Positions 34,640-49,270 of a stretch of DNA of 64,000 nucleotides are shown here, one piece after another (within the stretch, counting starts at the first letter, position 1; every line of letters begins with the position of its first letter). The notes under the pieces were generated by a model. It did no database searches. It saw nothing but the letters and a program-made list of their open reading frames with translations, and had not been told where the DNA came from. Where the stretch lies: assembly GCF_000247695.1 (NCBI RefSeq), contig NW_004624730.1, positions 36,198,380 to 36,262,379 on the forward strand, in the 5' to 3' direction. The DNA is from Heterocephalus glaber (taxonomy: Eukaryota > Chordata > Mammalia > Rodentia > Bathyergidae). Position numbers and translations under genes: made by a program.

Positions 34640-35230
34640 AGAAGTATCATTTAGGGAATCTTGTCTTCATTTAGCGCCAGCCATCTCCAGTGTGACTTAC
34701 CTCATCACCCCATTAAAATTGCTTTCATCAAAATCACCAATACTTTCTAGTTTGCTAAATCTAGTGAATTTTCCTTGTCATATTCTACCTTTCAGCAGCA
34801 TTCCACCCAAATGACTGCTTATCTGATTTTCCTATTCATCTCTTTTTCCTGTACCCAATATCCAAATGTTTTTGTTTACTGGAATTCAGACCTCTTTTCT
34901 GTTTTTGCATTTCTCTTCTTAGGTGAATTTTTTCATGCCTTATATATGCTTATTGCTTCCAGATTTATCTTTAGTCAGACTCTTCTGAACTCTAGACTTG
35001 GAGACTTGTTTTTTTAACATGTAGGCATCTCAAAGCCATCATCTTCAAAACTGAAGTTTTAACTCCACCCCAATCCAAAAACTTCAAATCAGTCTTGAAA
35101 TGTTTGTTGATTCAGTCTCCATCTTCTCTGCTACTCCTGGTGTGGATTTTCATTTTCTGTTATCTAGACTCCAGTAATAGCCTCACAACTATCTACTCTT
35201 TCTTGATGTGTTAGCATGACCAGTGGCTAC
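34640..35230 (+). mobile_element. L2 ORF2 (reverse transcriptase) remnant
   Basis: 'tttcatcaaaatcaccaata', 'tacctttcagcagcattcca', 'gtaggcatctcaaagccatc' and 'actccagtaatagcctcaca' follow the order of the L2 RT-coding region, where 'ctatcagcagcattt' encodes part of the LSAAF motif. Multiple stops. Confidence 0.65.
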
Positions 35231-35249
35231 TGTAGATTATTGAGTGCTT

Positions 35250-35740
35250 TTCTGCCTAAGGAGCTAGTACTTAAACTAAATCTGACACAAGCAGGGATTT
35301 GCCATCCAAAGGGGATTCTAGATGGAAGGAACAGCTTCTATGAGGATCCTAAGCTAAAAATAAGCTTAGAATGCTTAAGAACTATAAAGTAGGCCAAGAT
35401 CACTAGAGAAGGGGTTAGAAATTTAGTTGAGGTATTTAGAAGAAACCAGATTATATAGGGCTTTATAAGACTGTGGAGTTTGAATTTTATTCTAAATGTG
35501 ATAAGAAGCCAATGAAAAGTGAGTTTGAATTTATGTTTTCAGAAATTAAAATAGAGACTGTGGCATATGAGTCTGGAAGTTGGAAAAGACATCAAGACCA
35601 TAGCTAAAGATTTGAAGGTCATTAGCCTACGGATGATATTTATAACTGTAAGTCACCTAAAGAAAGAATATAGGTAAGGAAGAGAAAGAGCCCGGGATTG
35701 AGCTTTGGAATACCCTAGCATTTAGAAAAGCTGATTGGAA
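35250..35740 (+). mobile_element. Old interspersed repeat, unassigned
   Basis: 'gggctttataagactgtgga' then 'gtttgaattttattctaaat' and 'agaagccaatgaaaa' recall a frequent old mammalian repeat. I cannot name the family with confidence. Confidence 0.4.
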
Positions 35741-35779
35741 GTGAGGAATTATTGTCAATGGGTTTTTTTGTCGAGGAGT

Positions 35780-35925
35780 GGGCGTGCTTTTTGAGACAGT
35801 CTCACTACATAGACCAGTCTGGCTTTGAATTCACTGTGTAGCCCAGGCTAGCCTCAAACTTACAGCAATCCTCAGCCTCCCCAGTGCTGGGATTTCAGGC
35901 ATACACAGCCATGCCTGGCAGAAAG
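35780..35925 (-). mobile_element. B1 SINE, minus strand, with internal duplication
   Basis: 'tttgagacagtctcactaca', 'tagaccagtctggctttgaa' and then a second similar block 'tgtagcccaggctagcctca' show the short internal duplication typical of rodent B1. Ends 'agccatgcctggca'. Confidence 0.9.
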
Positions 35926-36638
35926 AGAGGAATTATAACCAGTGATAAGAAAGAAAACAAGATGAATATGAAGTCATAGAAGCCAAATGAAAAAAGTATC
36001 ACAAGGATGAGGAAGTCGTCCCTTTTATCAAATGATGGGTTGGAGAAGAAATAGAAATAGAATCCTCCTTTCAAAGTCATCCTTGAGTAGTTTTAAGGAA
36101 AAGATAGCTTTTAAGCATTCTCTAGAAATTGTGGTAAGAAATAAACAAATGCTGTCCTTCTCCACAAAATTTAGAAAATGAGAGAATCTTAAAAATTTTC
36201 TTTCTCTAATAAAGACTTTAGCCTTCTCCAGTAAAGGCTTTAGCATTTGTTCAGCTTCTTATTAAATGCTAGATTCCATGGATGTTTAATATGATCAAAA
36301 CACTATTCTTCTTAGACTTTCAAATATATTGTTTTGATCCCTAATTTATACTGGTTTGCCCCACATCTATTTTGTGGGAAATTTCAGCATGATTTATAAC
36401 CAAGATGCTTGGACCAGATCAGGTTCTCTTAGAGCTTACAGCTTTTGTGGGTCTCTAACTAGACAAACCCAAAGAAATAAATAAGTTCTCCTAGCAGTCA
36501 GCACATAGAGGAACAAGTAAACTGTTCTTATTTAGTACAACCCTCCTCCCTGCAGTCATCACTTTTGAACAGATTTTTTGTAGTCAGTAATTATTGTTTG
36601 AAGTAGTCACTGGCTTTATAAATGTGTGTCCTATATAA
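35926..36638. other. Intronic sequence, nothing recognised
   Basis: No element or exon that I can name. Confidence 0.4.
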
Positions 36639-36720
36639 CAAGCCTATGGCAAACCTATGGCATACATGCTGCAGTGGCTTGGTTGTATCATTGAAAACTC
36701 TAAAAGGTTCACCATCACTG
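36639..36720 (-). mobile_element. hAT-like MITE, copy 3 (inverted)
   Basis: 82 bp in the opposite orientation to the other two. The right end 'aaaggttcaccatcactg' is the reverse complement of the canonical left end, and the left end is 'agcctatggcaaacctatgg'. Interior 'ttgaaaactctaaaagg' mirrors 'ccttttagagctttca'. Flanking duplication is weak ('ctatataa' and 'ctatctgt'). Confidence 0.75.
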
Positions 36721-38339
36721 CTATCTGTATAAGATCTTGAGAAAGAATCAGCAGAGGGATATTGAAACTTACCCTCTAAATCCATTTTCTGAGTATTTGG
36801 TCAAATGACTTTCTGGTGTGTTGGACATTAATTGCTTCCAGGGACTTGTTTTGCTGTCTGACTAATCACTGTCTCGTTGATTTTGTATTATTGACTTCCT
36901 CTGTCCATCTGGCTGCTGAATCAAGCAAGCTCCGAGTCATCCGGTAAAAACTCTTCTTGAAATGTTTAAAATTAACTGTAGATTTGTAGTGGTTTCATTT
37001 TCAAAGGTTTATATTTAGTGCCATCACTCTTACATAATAATTTTGTGACATTAAATGAATTTAACTAGGCCTGGACTTGTGTTATGCGTGTATATGTATG
37101 TGTGCATGTACAAAAATTATATTTATAATCAGTTTTAGTATTCCTCAATTGGGATTTTATACAGCTTTACACTTTTGCTTGGATTAAAGTGGCATACTGA
37201 TCCAACATAAGTAATATTCCAGTTATTCAGTTACAGATTCTTCACACTCATAAATACACCTTAAGAGGTTTATAAATTTCAACATTTGAATGGACTCATA
37301 GGTTTTCTGCTCAGATGTTGAGATACTACAGAATGATTGTCACTAACATGCCATTTTACCATTCTCAAAAGTCACATATATTTAGAACACTAAGTATATA
37401 CTGGTGGCTCATGTGAATTCCTAAGAATTCAAATGTGTGAAGTGATAATTGATTGCCTGGAAATTATGTTCTTATGCTTAGAGGTCATGCCCTAGAGCTA
37501 CTGTCTTCCCATATTGGTCATGAGAAGATCTACATGTGAAGTTCTGTGTTAGAAAGGTTCTGTTCACCATCTCACCACTTTCCTTTTTTGTACTACCCCT
37601 TTACTCACATCTTCAGAACCCTTATCCTACCTAATTCCCAGGTTTTAACAACTCACAGTCCTGATCTTTCTATCAGTACCTCATCTCCTGGGTTTTTCCT
37701 TCCTCCAAACCTGTCAGTCCTTCAAGGCTCCTATACTTATCTATGTAATAATAAACTCATCTCTGATACAGGGCTATCCAGAGGTCACATTTGTGCTTTA
37801 ATACAAACTATATCTTAGAAGAAAGGATAGAAATTTAATGGCAAAATTCAACAAAGATAGTTATTAAACTAGAACTTAAAACACTTATTTTTATAGTCAT
37901 GCAAGTGTAAATAGAGCCAGACTTGCCTATTATTTTGCAACTTCATGACTTATTGTCATTAAAAAATACTATTATGAACAAATTGATGGATAATATTAAT
38001 ATTAGTGACTAAGGAATGGGCTAAAATATGTATCTCATTTCCCATTTATCAATTCCTTTTATTTGTTTATACTCTACTCTGCACCTTATCATATCTGAAT
38101 GGCTCTACTATCTATGTCTGTTTAGAGAATGTAAAGATAGGGTATGGTTTGATTTACTGATAATATAATGTTTTAGAAATAGGTTAAAATGTAGATAGTT
38201 TTCTCTATTTTTGAAAAGGATACAGTCATTATTGATGTAGGATTTCCCATTGAAAGGTTGCTACCCTTTTTTCTTACAGTAGAATTTTTTAATGAAATCA
38301 TTAGTTTTCATACCATAATATTTTAATTAAAAATTATAT
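36721..38339. other. Intronic sequence, nothing recognised
   Basis: 36830-36960 is slightly richer in GC. No exon or repeat family identified. Confidence 0.4.
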
Positions 38340-38771
38340 AAAGGATGTATATTCGGTATATATAAAGAACTCATCTTAATATTCGGAGGATAAGCAATCC
38401 AATTTTAAAAATGAATAAGACTTGAACACTTCTTTCAGAGAAAGATGAATGGCCAATAGTTGCATGAAAAAATTCCTCAATATCGTTAGTCATCAGGGAA
38501 ATGCACATGAAGCCAGCAATGAACATACTACAGTATACCAATTAGAACACTACAGTTTAAAAACTGATAATACCCAATGTTGAAGATGTGGAATAACCAT
38601 TACTGTACTGTTACATACTGTGGTGGTAATGTAAAATGATACAACCGGTTTTTTAAATGGTATAACAATTTCTTATAAAATTAAATATATACTTATCACA
38701 CAACCCAGACATTAGGATAGTATTAACCACCTAAGAAAAAGTTAAATACATGTCTATTATAAAGATTTGTA

Positions 38772-39791
<1,020 letters not shown>

Positions 39792-40289
39792 AAAGATTTG
39801 TACATGTATATTATAGTAACTTTGTTCTCAAAAGCCAAAAACTGAAAACAATGCAAATGTTCCCATCAATGAATGAATGAATTTTTTTTAAGTATGTATT
39901 CATATAGTAGAATTCTGTATCTAAAAACTATTATGCTGAACAAAAGATGTCAGATATGAAAGAATATACCATTTATATGAAATGTCTACAAAACTTAAGT
40001 TGGTCTATAGTGGTACAAAGCAGATCTATAATTGTCTAAGATCAGTGAGAGGTAGAGATTGACTGCAGAAGAACACAGGAAATTTTTGGTAGCAGTGGAA
40101 ATATTCTATATCTTGGTGGTGGCACTTACCCTGGTTTAACATTTGTCCAGGAGAGTGCAGTTATAGTAGATAAGTTATGCTTCAATAAATGTAATTTGAA
40201 GTATTTAGTGGTATATTTAAGTCTTATGATTATATATAATGTACTACATCATTAAGCAAAATATTCTGCTCTTAAGGAAGGAAAACTAA

Positions 40290-40375
40290 GGGCTGGGGAT
40301 TTAACTCAGTGGCACCACGCCTGCCTGGCAAGTGCAAGGTCCTGAGTTCAGTCCCTGGTACCACAAAAAAAAGAA
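40290..40375 (+). mobile_element. ID-type SINE with 12-bp duplication
   Basis: 'ggctggggatttaactcagt' to 'gttcagtccctggtacc' plus A-run. Exact duplication 'aaggaaaactaa' at 40278-40289 and 40376-40387. Confidence 0.95.
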
Positions 40376-40904
40376 AAGGAAAACTAATATTGTCTCCCCT
40401 TTGTTACCATCCTCCCTATTCAATCTCTGTTTAAAGAATCAAAATTGCTAAGTATATAAAATAAGCAAATAAATCATAACTGTTCATCATGTAAAGTTGT
40501 CAGAGATTTCAAAGACTACCAAACTACCATTACAATGGGACGCATATGGAATTTAAATACAAAGACTTGTATCCCTACAGTGGTTTTATATCCCTACAGT
40601 GGCTTTTATGGTATGTTTTAGGTTTATTCCAAAAATTACAATTTTCAGGTTCAAATGAAATAACAGATACAAAGGCCCTTTGTAAATACAACAAATCCCC
40701 TGTACCTGCCAACTATGCAGTCAGCTCACAGCTACTTGCAAATAAAAATTCAAATTAGAATTAGTTTCATTTTTCCCATGGACTCTTGGATGGCAAAAAC
40801 TATGTTTGTTTCAAACAGAAATATCCAGCATTTAGCTAGCTCCATGCATACAAACAGCTGAATTAATTTCATTTTCAGTCTCTGAACCCCACTCTCTTAA
40901 TTAC

Positions 40905-41225
40905 TTTATCCTTGCTAAGACATAATACCCCATGCCCACAACTTAATGGAAGAGAGGTTTATTTTGGTTCATAGTTATAGTCCCTGGTGGGCTGGCTCCA
41001 AGGCAGAAAGGGCATGGGGAAGGTTCTGGTGAGGAAAACTGCTTAAATCATGGCAACCAGGAAGCAGAAAGTGAAAGGAACAGGGGAGGGAGATATAACC
41101 TTCCAGGTCACACCCCAACTAGCCCACCTCTTCCAACCTGGCCCAACATCCTAAAAGCCCCCATAACACAATCACCTTCCAAACACATGAGGCTCTAAGG
41201 GCCATTTTAGATCCAAACTATGACA
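40905..41225 (-). mobile_element. MaLR-like LTR fragment, antisense
   Basis: 'aagagaggtttattttggtt', 'gcaaccaggaagcagaaagt', 'cttccaggtcacaccccaac' and 'acatgaggctctaagggcca' follow the order of antisense ERVL-MaLR-type LTRs found in mammals. No internal retroviral genes are visible. The family name needs a library match. Confidence 0.5.
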
Positions 41226-42739
41226 CCTAGTATTTTTATCAGCATGATTAGAGAAATTAAACCACATGAGCCTGTGGACTATTTCCTCTTAAATTTCTGA
41301 GCACAAATACAACATGTTTATAAGAAAATATATTAGAATTATAACTTCATACTGACTACTTAAATGTTCAGATACAAATATGTTAGATATATTAGTGTCA
41401 TAAAGGAACACATCACAAAAGACTTGGGCTTAGGTTGCCTGCTTTTCCTGGAGTAATAAGTGCCCTGGCTGAAGAAATCAGCGGCTTGTAGAATTCAGTC
41501 TCATTGCTTCTAACCCCATGTATAAGGCTTCTTATTAAAGATGAAAACTAACAAAGAATTAGCCATGAGAGGAAATGCAGGATGAAGTCAAGCCAACCAT
41601 CATCTCTATATCTTAAGAAGTTAATGTCCAAAGCGTGTTTGTTTGCAGTATAAGACTTCTGAATATACTTCCCAGGGCCTACCCTAGTGCAGTGGTATTA
41701 GGGGTAGGCTGCAACTTTGCAGCTCAGCACTGGGCTGGACAGAAACACCACGCTGTCAACATTTTCCCATTAATCGTTATTTCATTAATCTTAATGCCAC
41801 ACATGTACCGTAGCTAGTGCAAAGTCACAACATAACAACTTGCAAACAAAGGCAAAGGCATTGTTGGGATGGTGCAAGAAGAGAGTTGGAGTGTGGTTCT
41901 AATCCCCCTTGTACCTAAAAGTAAGCATAACCAGTGCTTTTGGGGAAATATAAGGAAAGACTATCTTGTCACCTTCTCTGGGATAGAGAACTAAGTGGAT
42001 ATGTTGCCTCTGGGTTCAGTGTTTCTGGAAAAAAAAACCTGTCTTTTCATTTTAATACTATTTCCAATAGCTTGATATTTCCACTTTGCAAAATATGAGA
42101 CTCTGGAGTTATGTGCACTTATAAATATACTTTTGGATAAATGACTCATTCTTCTATTACTTTTCATTTCTGTCTCATTGATTTTCAAGTTTCAGCTCAA
42201 TTTTTTAAAATAAGAATTTAAACTTAAGACTAATTTTAAGTAACAAACTAAGAGATTTGAAATTTGTTATTCTTTCTATTAATAGTTCTACCCTTGAATA
42301 TGTTTATAATAATCAGCCACTATTATAAACTATTCTCTAATACACTATTTCTCTAATTTGTTATAGAAAGTATAATGAGTACAAAAGTGCATTACTTTTT
42401 AATCACAAAAAATCGTAGACAGCCTTATATTTGAACTAAATGTCAATATGAATTTGTGAGATCTTATTTTTATATTAATACCTGCATTTTGTAATGTATG
42501 CGGTATGTGTTTATATGTTTATTATAGATACATTCAACTATATTTATTCACAGAAATTTATATAGAGGCATTAAAAAACAGGCATAGTCAGTCATGGGTG
42601 TTCCTTATATATAAAGGTTATTGAGGATACAGAGATTTAAAAGATAGAAGAACCTAGTAATTGCCTTTAAGATCAGAGCACAAAGCATTAGTTTGGATTT
42701 TACAAGGCCAGCCAGCAACAAAAGAGCAGTAATTTATGA
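41226..42739. other. Intronic sequence, nothing recognised
   Basis: No named element. 41640-41760 is moderately GC-rich. Confidence 0.4.
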
Positions 42740-43140
42740 GCTCAGCGTAAAAGAATAGCATAATTGCATTAAAAATTAATGCTAATGAACACTAAAATGG
42801 AGAAGGTGGTTATGATGAAAGTTTGTATTCATCTTTCCTGGTTTGAATGATGGCTAGTGGCTTGATTAATGGCTTAATTTCTATCAATTAGCGGGGAAAA
42901 AATCTCCTGCGAGACAAGGGTAAATTGAGCATTGAATTACATATCTTGCTTTTGTGTGCTAAGAAAAAAGAGCTGCGTATCTGTGATATTAGCCACAGTG
43001 ACAAATGTGGTATGTCCTGCGATGTCTGCATTAGCTCTTCTGACAGGCGAGTTGTGTGTGGTTACGGGGTGTTCGGAGATGGCTGGCAGACAGCATTCGC
43101 TGTGAGTTCCTTAGAAACACAGCTCTTCCATCTATAGAAT
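42740..43140. promoter_or_regulatory. Candidate conserved enhancer (inference)
   Basis: Within very AT-rich intron this stretch is unusually complex. 42765-42895 holds many TAAT/ATTA homeodomain cores ('gcattaaaaattaatgctaa', 'ggcttgattaatggcttaat', 'ctatcaattagcgg'). 42895-43110 is enriched in CpG ('ctgcgagac', 'ctgcgat', 'caggcgagttg', 'ggttacggggtgttcgg'). It matches no repeat family I know. RSRC1 introns are part of the wider SHOX2 regulatory neighbourhood in mammals, which makes an enhancer plausible. Conservation could not be checked here. Confidence 0.4.
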
Positions 43141-43859
43141 TTTAATTAGAGTCAATAAGAATTCTAGAATTAAAATGGACAGTACACAGCAGCTGTAGAT
43201 TCTATATTCCGACCTGTTAATCTGTTACACCTCACATTATATTCTTTTTTCTACCCTGTTAAAATAAAAAACTTCAAATACCTTTAGTTTTATTGGAATT
43301 ATTTCTTAGCACTCTTTTTGACCACACAGGTTTATTACATTTGGAACAAGCAGAAAGCAGTGGTATATGTAATTGGACCACATAGTGCATGTTGGTTTAG
43401 ACAAATTCGCAGAAGTGATTTTATTTTTTGTAACAACAATTGCTGTACAATAAATGATGAACAACTCTAAAGTGATAATTTCCTACTTTGGCTGTTTATA
43501 AGTTTAAAGGAGAAATGCTACATTTTCTGGAAACTTTTTATTCGTTTATAAAGCTTTTCAGAATATGACATATATAATTCTTTAAACATTTTCTCCAGAT
43601 TTGAAGGTTTCTGAAAATATATCTCCTGATCTGGCTCAAGATAATGCCAAGAAGATCAAGATAATCTATATGACATCTCCTCTACATGTAAAGCTATATA
43701 ATATTTTACTGAATGAATAAATATTAAAATGCAGAATAAGAACAATACCAAAAACATTCATTATTTCTAGTAAATAAATAAGGTAGGAGAGAAATAATTT
43801 ATTGGTTGGCAGGAGTGAGCAAAGAATTCATTTCATGAGAAATAATCATTAAATTGCAA

Positions 43860-44010
43860 TTCAGAGATTTGATCCCAGTTCTACTGCCAACTAACCATGT
43901 GACCTTGGCCAAATTACCCATCAACCTCAGTTTCTCATCTTTACACTGAGATTGATAGGTTTATCTCATGCAGTTTTGATATTTAAATGAGGTAATTCCT
44001 GTGAAGTAGT
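43860..44010 (+). mobile_element. MIR SINE
   Basis: 'gatcccagttctactgccaa' then 'ctaaccatgtgaccttggcc' and 'cctcagtttctcatctttac' is a well-preserved MIR. Confidence 0.85.
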
Positions 44011-44744
44011 TAGCACTGAGTGCCTTAAATATGTTTCCATTGCTGCTGCTCTTACTGCTTCTGCTACTAGAACAGCTCGTCTGACTTTTTAAACAGCTAT
44101 TTAATTGAAAAAATTAGTTTCCCTGACTTTCCCCACAAGTAAAACATTACAAATATTGACCAGAACCAAAATTTCTGTGGATCTACCCACACTAAACTAA
44201 AGCATGTTTGCTTTTAAAACATGGTTATTTCTACTTTGGGTAGTTTGTATTATAAAATATCCATTAGGAAGTAGCCGAACCGACCTACTTATCAAATCAC
44301 TGCAACGTAGAGCAGCAAAAGCTCTGCATCCACACTTAGCTCAGAGCATCCAGTGAGTCAGGATGAACTCCAGCAGGGTATGAGATCTGGATGGGCCTTT
44401 TGGGTCTTCTCAGAGATGTGCATAGGCCTGCCCACTCCTTCCATTCCCTACCTTCTGATCATTTGTGTCACACCACAGGGTTACCACAAGATATGTGAGT
44501 CAAAGCCAATTACTACTACCTGGCTGAACCCAGAAAAGGTTGCCAGCTTTTAACTAAAAGGTTGCCAGTTAGAAATGCATATATTCTGACTTTTTAGCCA
44601 ACTTCTGTGTCATTAATACTATTACTAAATTAGCACTTTAGTACTATTACTTAATAGCTATTGTTTATTAAGTGCTTTTAATGATTCCCTATCTCTGCAC
44701 TGACCACAGGTATTATCTCCCAGATTTTCATGGTAGTTGCTTCA

Positions 44745-44960
44745 CATCACTCTGTCTCTGCAAAAAATGTCATCGTTTCAGAGCTCTTCCCTGATTACCC
44801 CAACAGAAACCGCTGTCCTCCTTTCTAGCTTTCTACCTTGCTTTGTATTATGTTGTTTATTTGTTCATTGTTTTTCTCCCTCATTAAAGCATAAGCTCCA
44901 TGAAGAAAGAAACTCTGATTTCTAAATCCCTGGTATGTAATAATGTCTGGTATATTGAAT
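44745..44960 (+). mobile_element. L2 3' end remnant
   Basis: 'cagagctcttccctgattac', 'gcataagctccatgaagaaa' and 'ccctggtatgtaataatgtc' follow the L2 3' consensus order. Confidence 0.7.
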
Positions 44961-45024
44961 GTGGTCAAATATTTGAAAGGAGAAAGAAGGAGCATGAAAG
45001 AGGGGACCTCTCAGCCATCCTATG

Positions 45025-45160
45025 AAGTTTGGGTCCTTATAATCCCCATGTTACAGATAAGAAAACTGAGCTTGAACCATTTGCTCGAGTCCACAATAGC
45101 TACTAAGAAGCAGAGACAGGACTTAACCCAGACATACTGAACCCAGAGCCCTTAAAACTA
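45025..45160 (-). mobile_element. MIR SINE
   Basis: 'ccatgttacagataagaaaa' then 'ctgagcttgaacc' and 'cagagacaggacttaaccca' is a MIR core. Confidence 0.75.
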
Positions 45161-48100
45161 ATTACTTGAAGACATTTAATTTTTTAAGGTACAAAAAGTT
45201 ATAATTTCTAATCTTTTAAGTTCCCCATGGTGTTTTGTTTTTTAATGGTTACTTTAATGTCCTTTAATTTTCAGTTATTTGATAAATGTCCATTGACTGC
45301 TTACTAAATAATAGAGCATCCTCCACTAACACAAAGAGATATGTCCCTTCTAGCTGGGGAAATGAAGCTTGCATTCACAGAGAGGTTAATATCAGTGTAA
45401 AATAGCATATGCTAACAGCCAAATGAATTGTGAAACCGGCCTTTTTCTCAGAGGTGGCAAGGAAAAGCATCACCAAAAAGTCAATATTAGGTATAGTCTT
45501 AAATGACAGGAAAGATTTTAAAAAGATGAGAAGTGAGAGAACTAAATGAGGCACTCAGTGTGAATTTTGTCTTGAAGAAAGCCAAGTCACATATCCAGAT
45601 CACTTGCATTTATTTAAATGTTTAACCAAAATTACTTTTCACTGGTACAGTAACATTAAAGTTATTTCTGTTTCATAAGCAATGTGGTAAATAGTTTAAT
45701 GTGAGGTGAGTTTGTCTTAGACCCTTTTGGGGAGAGGGCTGTTACAGGAGACTTTAGGAGTCAGTGTCCATCATGATTTTTTGATACTGTTGTGTAAACT
45801 TCCAGAAGACTTAACAGACAAGCTGGACTCCACCTAAGAAAGTTTCTAATCTTTTAAATTTTTCTGTATGTCAGTTCTAGGGATTTATTCCCAGGGACAT
45901 TGGTCTTATAAACAAGCTAAAAAATGTTGGGGTTGGATGGATTTCTAATTACATGCTTTGTATACTTTTTTAAAGAAACATTAAAAATGTTCTGTTTAAA
46001 AGGTAAAGCAATGGCTATGTTCTGTTAAAATTTGTGTTCGTGAGAAATTGTTTTAATAACTTTAGAATTCCAAGTAAGTTTTATAAAACATTTTGTGTGC
46101 TTACAAATTTTATTGACTAGCCAACTTTATCATATAAGTTTGCTATTGTTTGCCTTTTTTCATTCTTTCCTTTCATTCATTGTTTGCTTTCATTCTTTTT
46201 TCATTCAATGCTTTACAATTTCCAGGGTTGGTTTTTAAAGAAATATCTATCTTGTACCATAAAAGGGAATTTCATAGATATTTTCCATTCTTGACTAAGA
46301 TTTGAGTCAATTTAATCTGATAATAAGATAGTCTTTTGTATTATTCATGTGTTTGTAGCAATACTATTAGTATATAATTTTTTTTCCTGGAAATAACTGA
46401 ACAGCTGGGCCAACTGACCCAAATTCTTTGTAACATAGATGCATTTAACTTTAGGGAAATTCATAAAATATTAATATTCGAAAGGAATCAGTTGAAGATG
46501 AGTTCTTTGTATGTGTTTAAGGTATCTTTCATGAAACTCAAGTTGCTGTTATTCTGTGATTACGTCCAGAGCAATGGTGCCATCTGCTGTTACCAGCTTA
46601 GCATTGCTAGTAGAAGATTTTGGCATATGTTTGCAATCTGCAAATAAGTACAGACTAAAATTTTTGTCTTTTAAATGAAAGTTTACATTGGATCTTGTCA
46701 TTTTTATTTAGTAATTTTAAATTTGTATACCAGTTGATGATGTATTCAACTCTGTAAATGTTATAACATGAAATTGATTGCCAAATAGAACTTTAGTAGG
46801 AGAGCCTAATTTATAATACTATAACCTCAACAGTAACTAATAAAACATTTTAATTTTTAACATTAATTTATTTTCAGTGTAGTGAATTAGTATAGATTTT
46901 TGTGACCTCTAATGATATGGCTTTCTGATTCCATTATTTTTTATTTTACATCTCTTCTACTGACATGTGACAAACATGTGGAGGTCATTTTATTCATCAA
47001 TAATGTGATTATAAAAATCAGTAAGTGCTAATGGATATTTTTCCTTCATATTTACCATTATGTTTTAAAGCATCATATAATTTTGATTCTCCCAATAACA
47101 ATGTATTTGTCTTTATTTTTATCTCATGGTTGATGATTACAAGACATTTTGTAGGATAAGTATTTATGAAGAGCTAGCTTTAAGTCACATTTCTGCCAAT
47201 CTTAAAATTGGTACAGGATTTTTAAAGAAATTGACAAGTGTAACATAAGAAATAGAATTTAAAGCAATGCAATATACATTATTGATGTGTTTTCTTCTAA
47301 AATGACAGGATTATACTTGAGACATACATTTGTGGGCATTGGTATTAGAACTTTGAGTACAAAGCAGTTTAATATATTTTTATGTATACTGTTTTCAGAC
47401 AACACAGAGCTAAGCTATTAAAAGACTGAAAATATTAGGAATCTTTCAAATTTTAATTTCACTATCACTCCCTTACAGCAAGCAAAATGATTCCTACATT
47501 GAAAGATAAAAGCTATGTTAGTTTATTTTCATATTGTGAGTCAGGCACACTGGCTCTTTCTATGTGCCCTGTACTTTGTTAGTCCTGAGGTGATTTTTGA
47601 AGAAGCACAAAGATTATATTCTGCTTTCTCTAATCTTTTCTCTTCTTTCCTTTATAATTTCTGTAGTGCTGTTTTAATAAGCATACTGGCCCTTTAGCCG
47701 GCTTCTATGATAACATTTTTATTTGTATTAACTGGTTGTATTTCCAAATTTAAAGATACAAACACCAAAAGCTTTACACATCAGTACTGTTTGTGAGTTC
47801 ACCTCTGACATTTAATACTAATGATGTGCTCTGCAAATCCAAATGAGAGAATATGTTATGGAAAAAACCCAAGAGATCCAATAGTTGATACATATGAGAC
47901 ATCATCCTGAAGTCAGAAATAATGTCTTTTGGTTGGGAATTTAGTGATGGTGAAAGAATCCTAGTGAAACTAATTAGAACCTGTACAAACAAATATTTTC
48001 ATGTTAACATTAAAGTTGAATCACGTGGAATGTACCCATTATGACTTTTCTCTGCTGTATTACTATTACTATAATGTAATTAATTTAAAAGTTACCCACT

Positions 48101-48829
48101 GCTTCGAGATGTTTTAATATTGATTAATTAGCTGGACAAAAAATTCTCTCATTTCACATGCCCAGTACACTGCGTAACTAAAACCTAGATAAGCTTTTAT
48201 TTGAAAGCACATGGAGCTATTTGCTTTTCTATGGCATTCTGATAGTACTTATGTAGGAAAATACACTTTTCCAAAGATGGGAATATTAGCTCTGGCAGCT
48301 GCTACTTCCAAGCATTCCATGCACTATTTCTGACATGAGAAAAGACTAGTTACAGCTGTCAGGGGCACATCTTCAAATGAGCTGTATTTCCCATAAATAA
48401 ACTGAAGCTTGCACAAGACTATATAAATATAATTTATGGTTGGCCAAAAGTTGAGACAAGTATTTTAAAGAAATGTTCATTTTTATTGAACTTATGAAAT
48501 CAAATTTCTTTTCATACTCTTTATAATTATGTCTATAGCACCATTCAAGTTTTTCAGCTTAGAGCTGCCAGGATATAAAAATTACTTTGGTGCAAATAAT
48601 TCCACTTTCTTGTCAAACCAGTGATTATAGTTGTTTCTTTAAAAAGTAAATCCAGTCATTACCCATGAAATCCAAATTTCAGAAGTTTTAGGTGTCTTAG
48701 CTGAGTATAGAATGGCTCCTAATTCAACTATGTATTTGTATCACTTTTCAGCAACAGTTTAAGCAGCGAGAGTATGCACCACATACAGTTTTTCTGCTCA
48801 GTTAATATGTATGTAAAGAAGAAAATGCA
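45161..48829. other. Intronic sequence, mostly unassigned
   Basis: 45295-45590 may hold an L2 remnant. 46150-46210 is a (cattctttc)-type low-complexity tract. The stretch around 46555-46620 ('gattacgtccagagcaatgg') is complex and non-repetitive. No exon seen. Confidence 0.35.
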
Positions 48830-49270
48830 AAAAAATGAAATGACACATGTATATAACTGTTTATTAAGCAAAAGCAAAACAACCATGAGTAGGCATTGGA
48901 AGAAAAATTATAAAAGATTACTGTGCAGTTGTAAAATAGGAGGAAGTCTCTAAACTGCTGTGGAGTTAAGAGTGAAGACATTAAGTGAAAAAATGCAATA
49001 TACATAAGAATGTATAGTATGCTATGTATAATAAGCAAGAAAAGAATATATTCTTATATTTCCCAAAGTAAACATTGAAAAGATAAACCCAAACCTAATA
49101 AAAATGGTTACTTGTGAACTAGAGAAAGGAGTAGAGGCATGGGATAGGAAGGGAAACCTAGATACCTCTGAATGATGATGTTTTAAATTTTTACCTTAAA
49201 TCACAAAGCAAGACCTGATAATCAAAAACTAAAATAAATAAACCTGACCATACAAGTTGATAGTATGATC
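48830..49270 (+). mobile_element. Old L1 3' remnant, sense
   Basis: 'tgacacatgtatataactgt' through 'gacattaagtgaaaaaatgc' and 'tgtatagtatgctatgtata' resembles old L1 3' sequence. Diverged. Confidence 0.5.

Noticed and set aside
40905..41225. Endogenous retrovirus with genes
   Set aside because: Only an LTR-like fragment is seen. There are no gag, pol or env remnants next to it.
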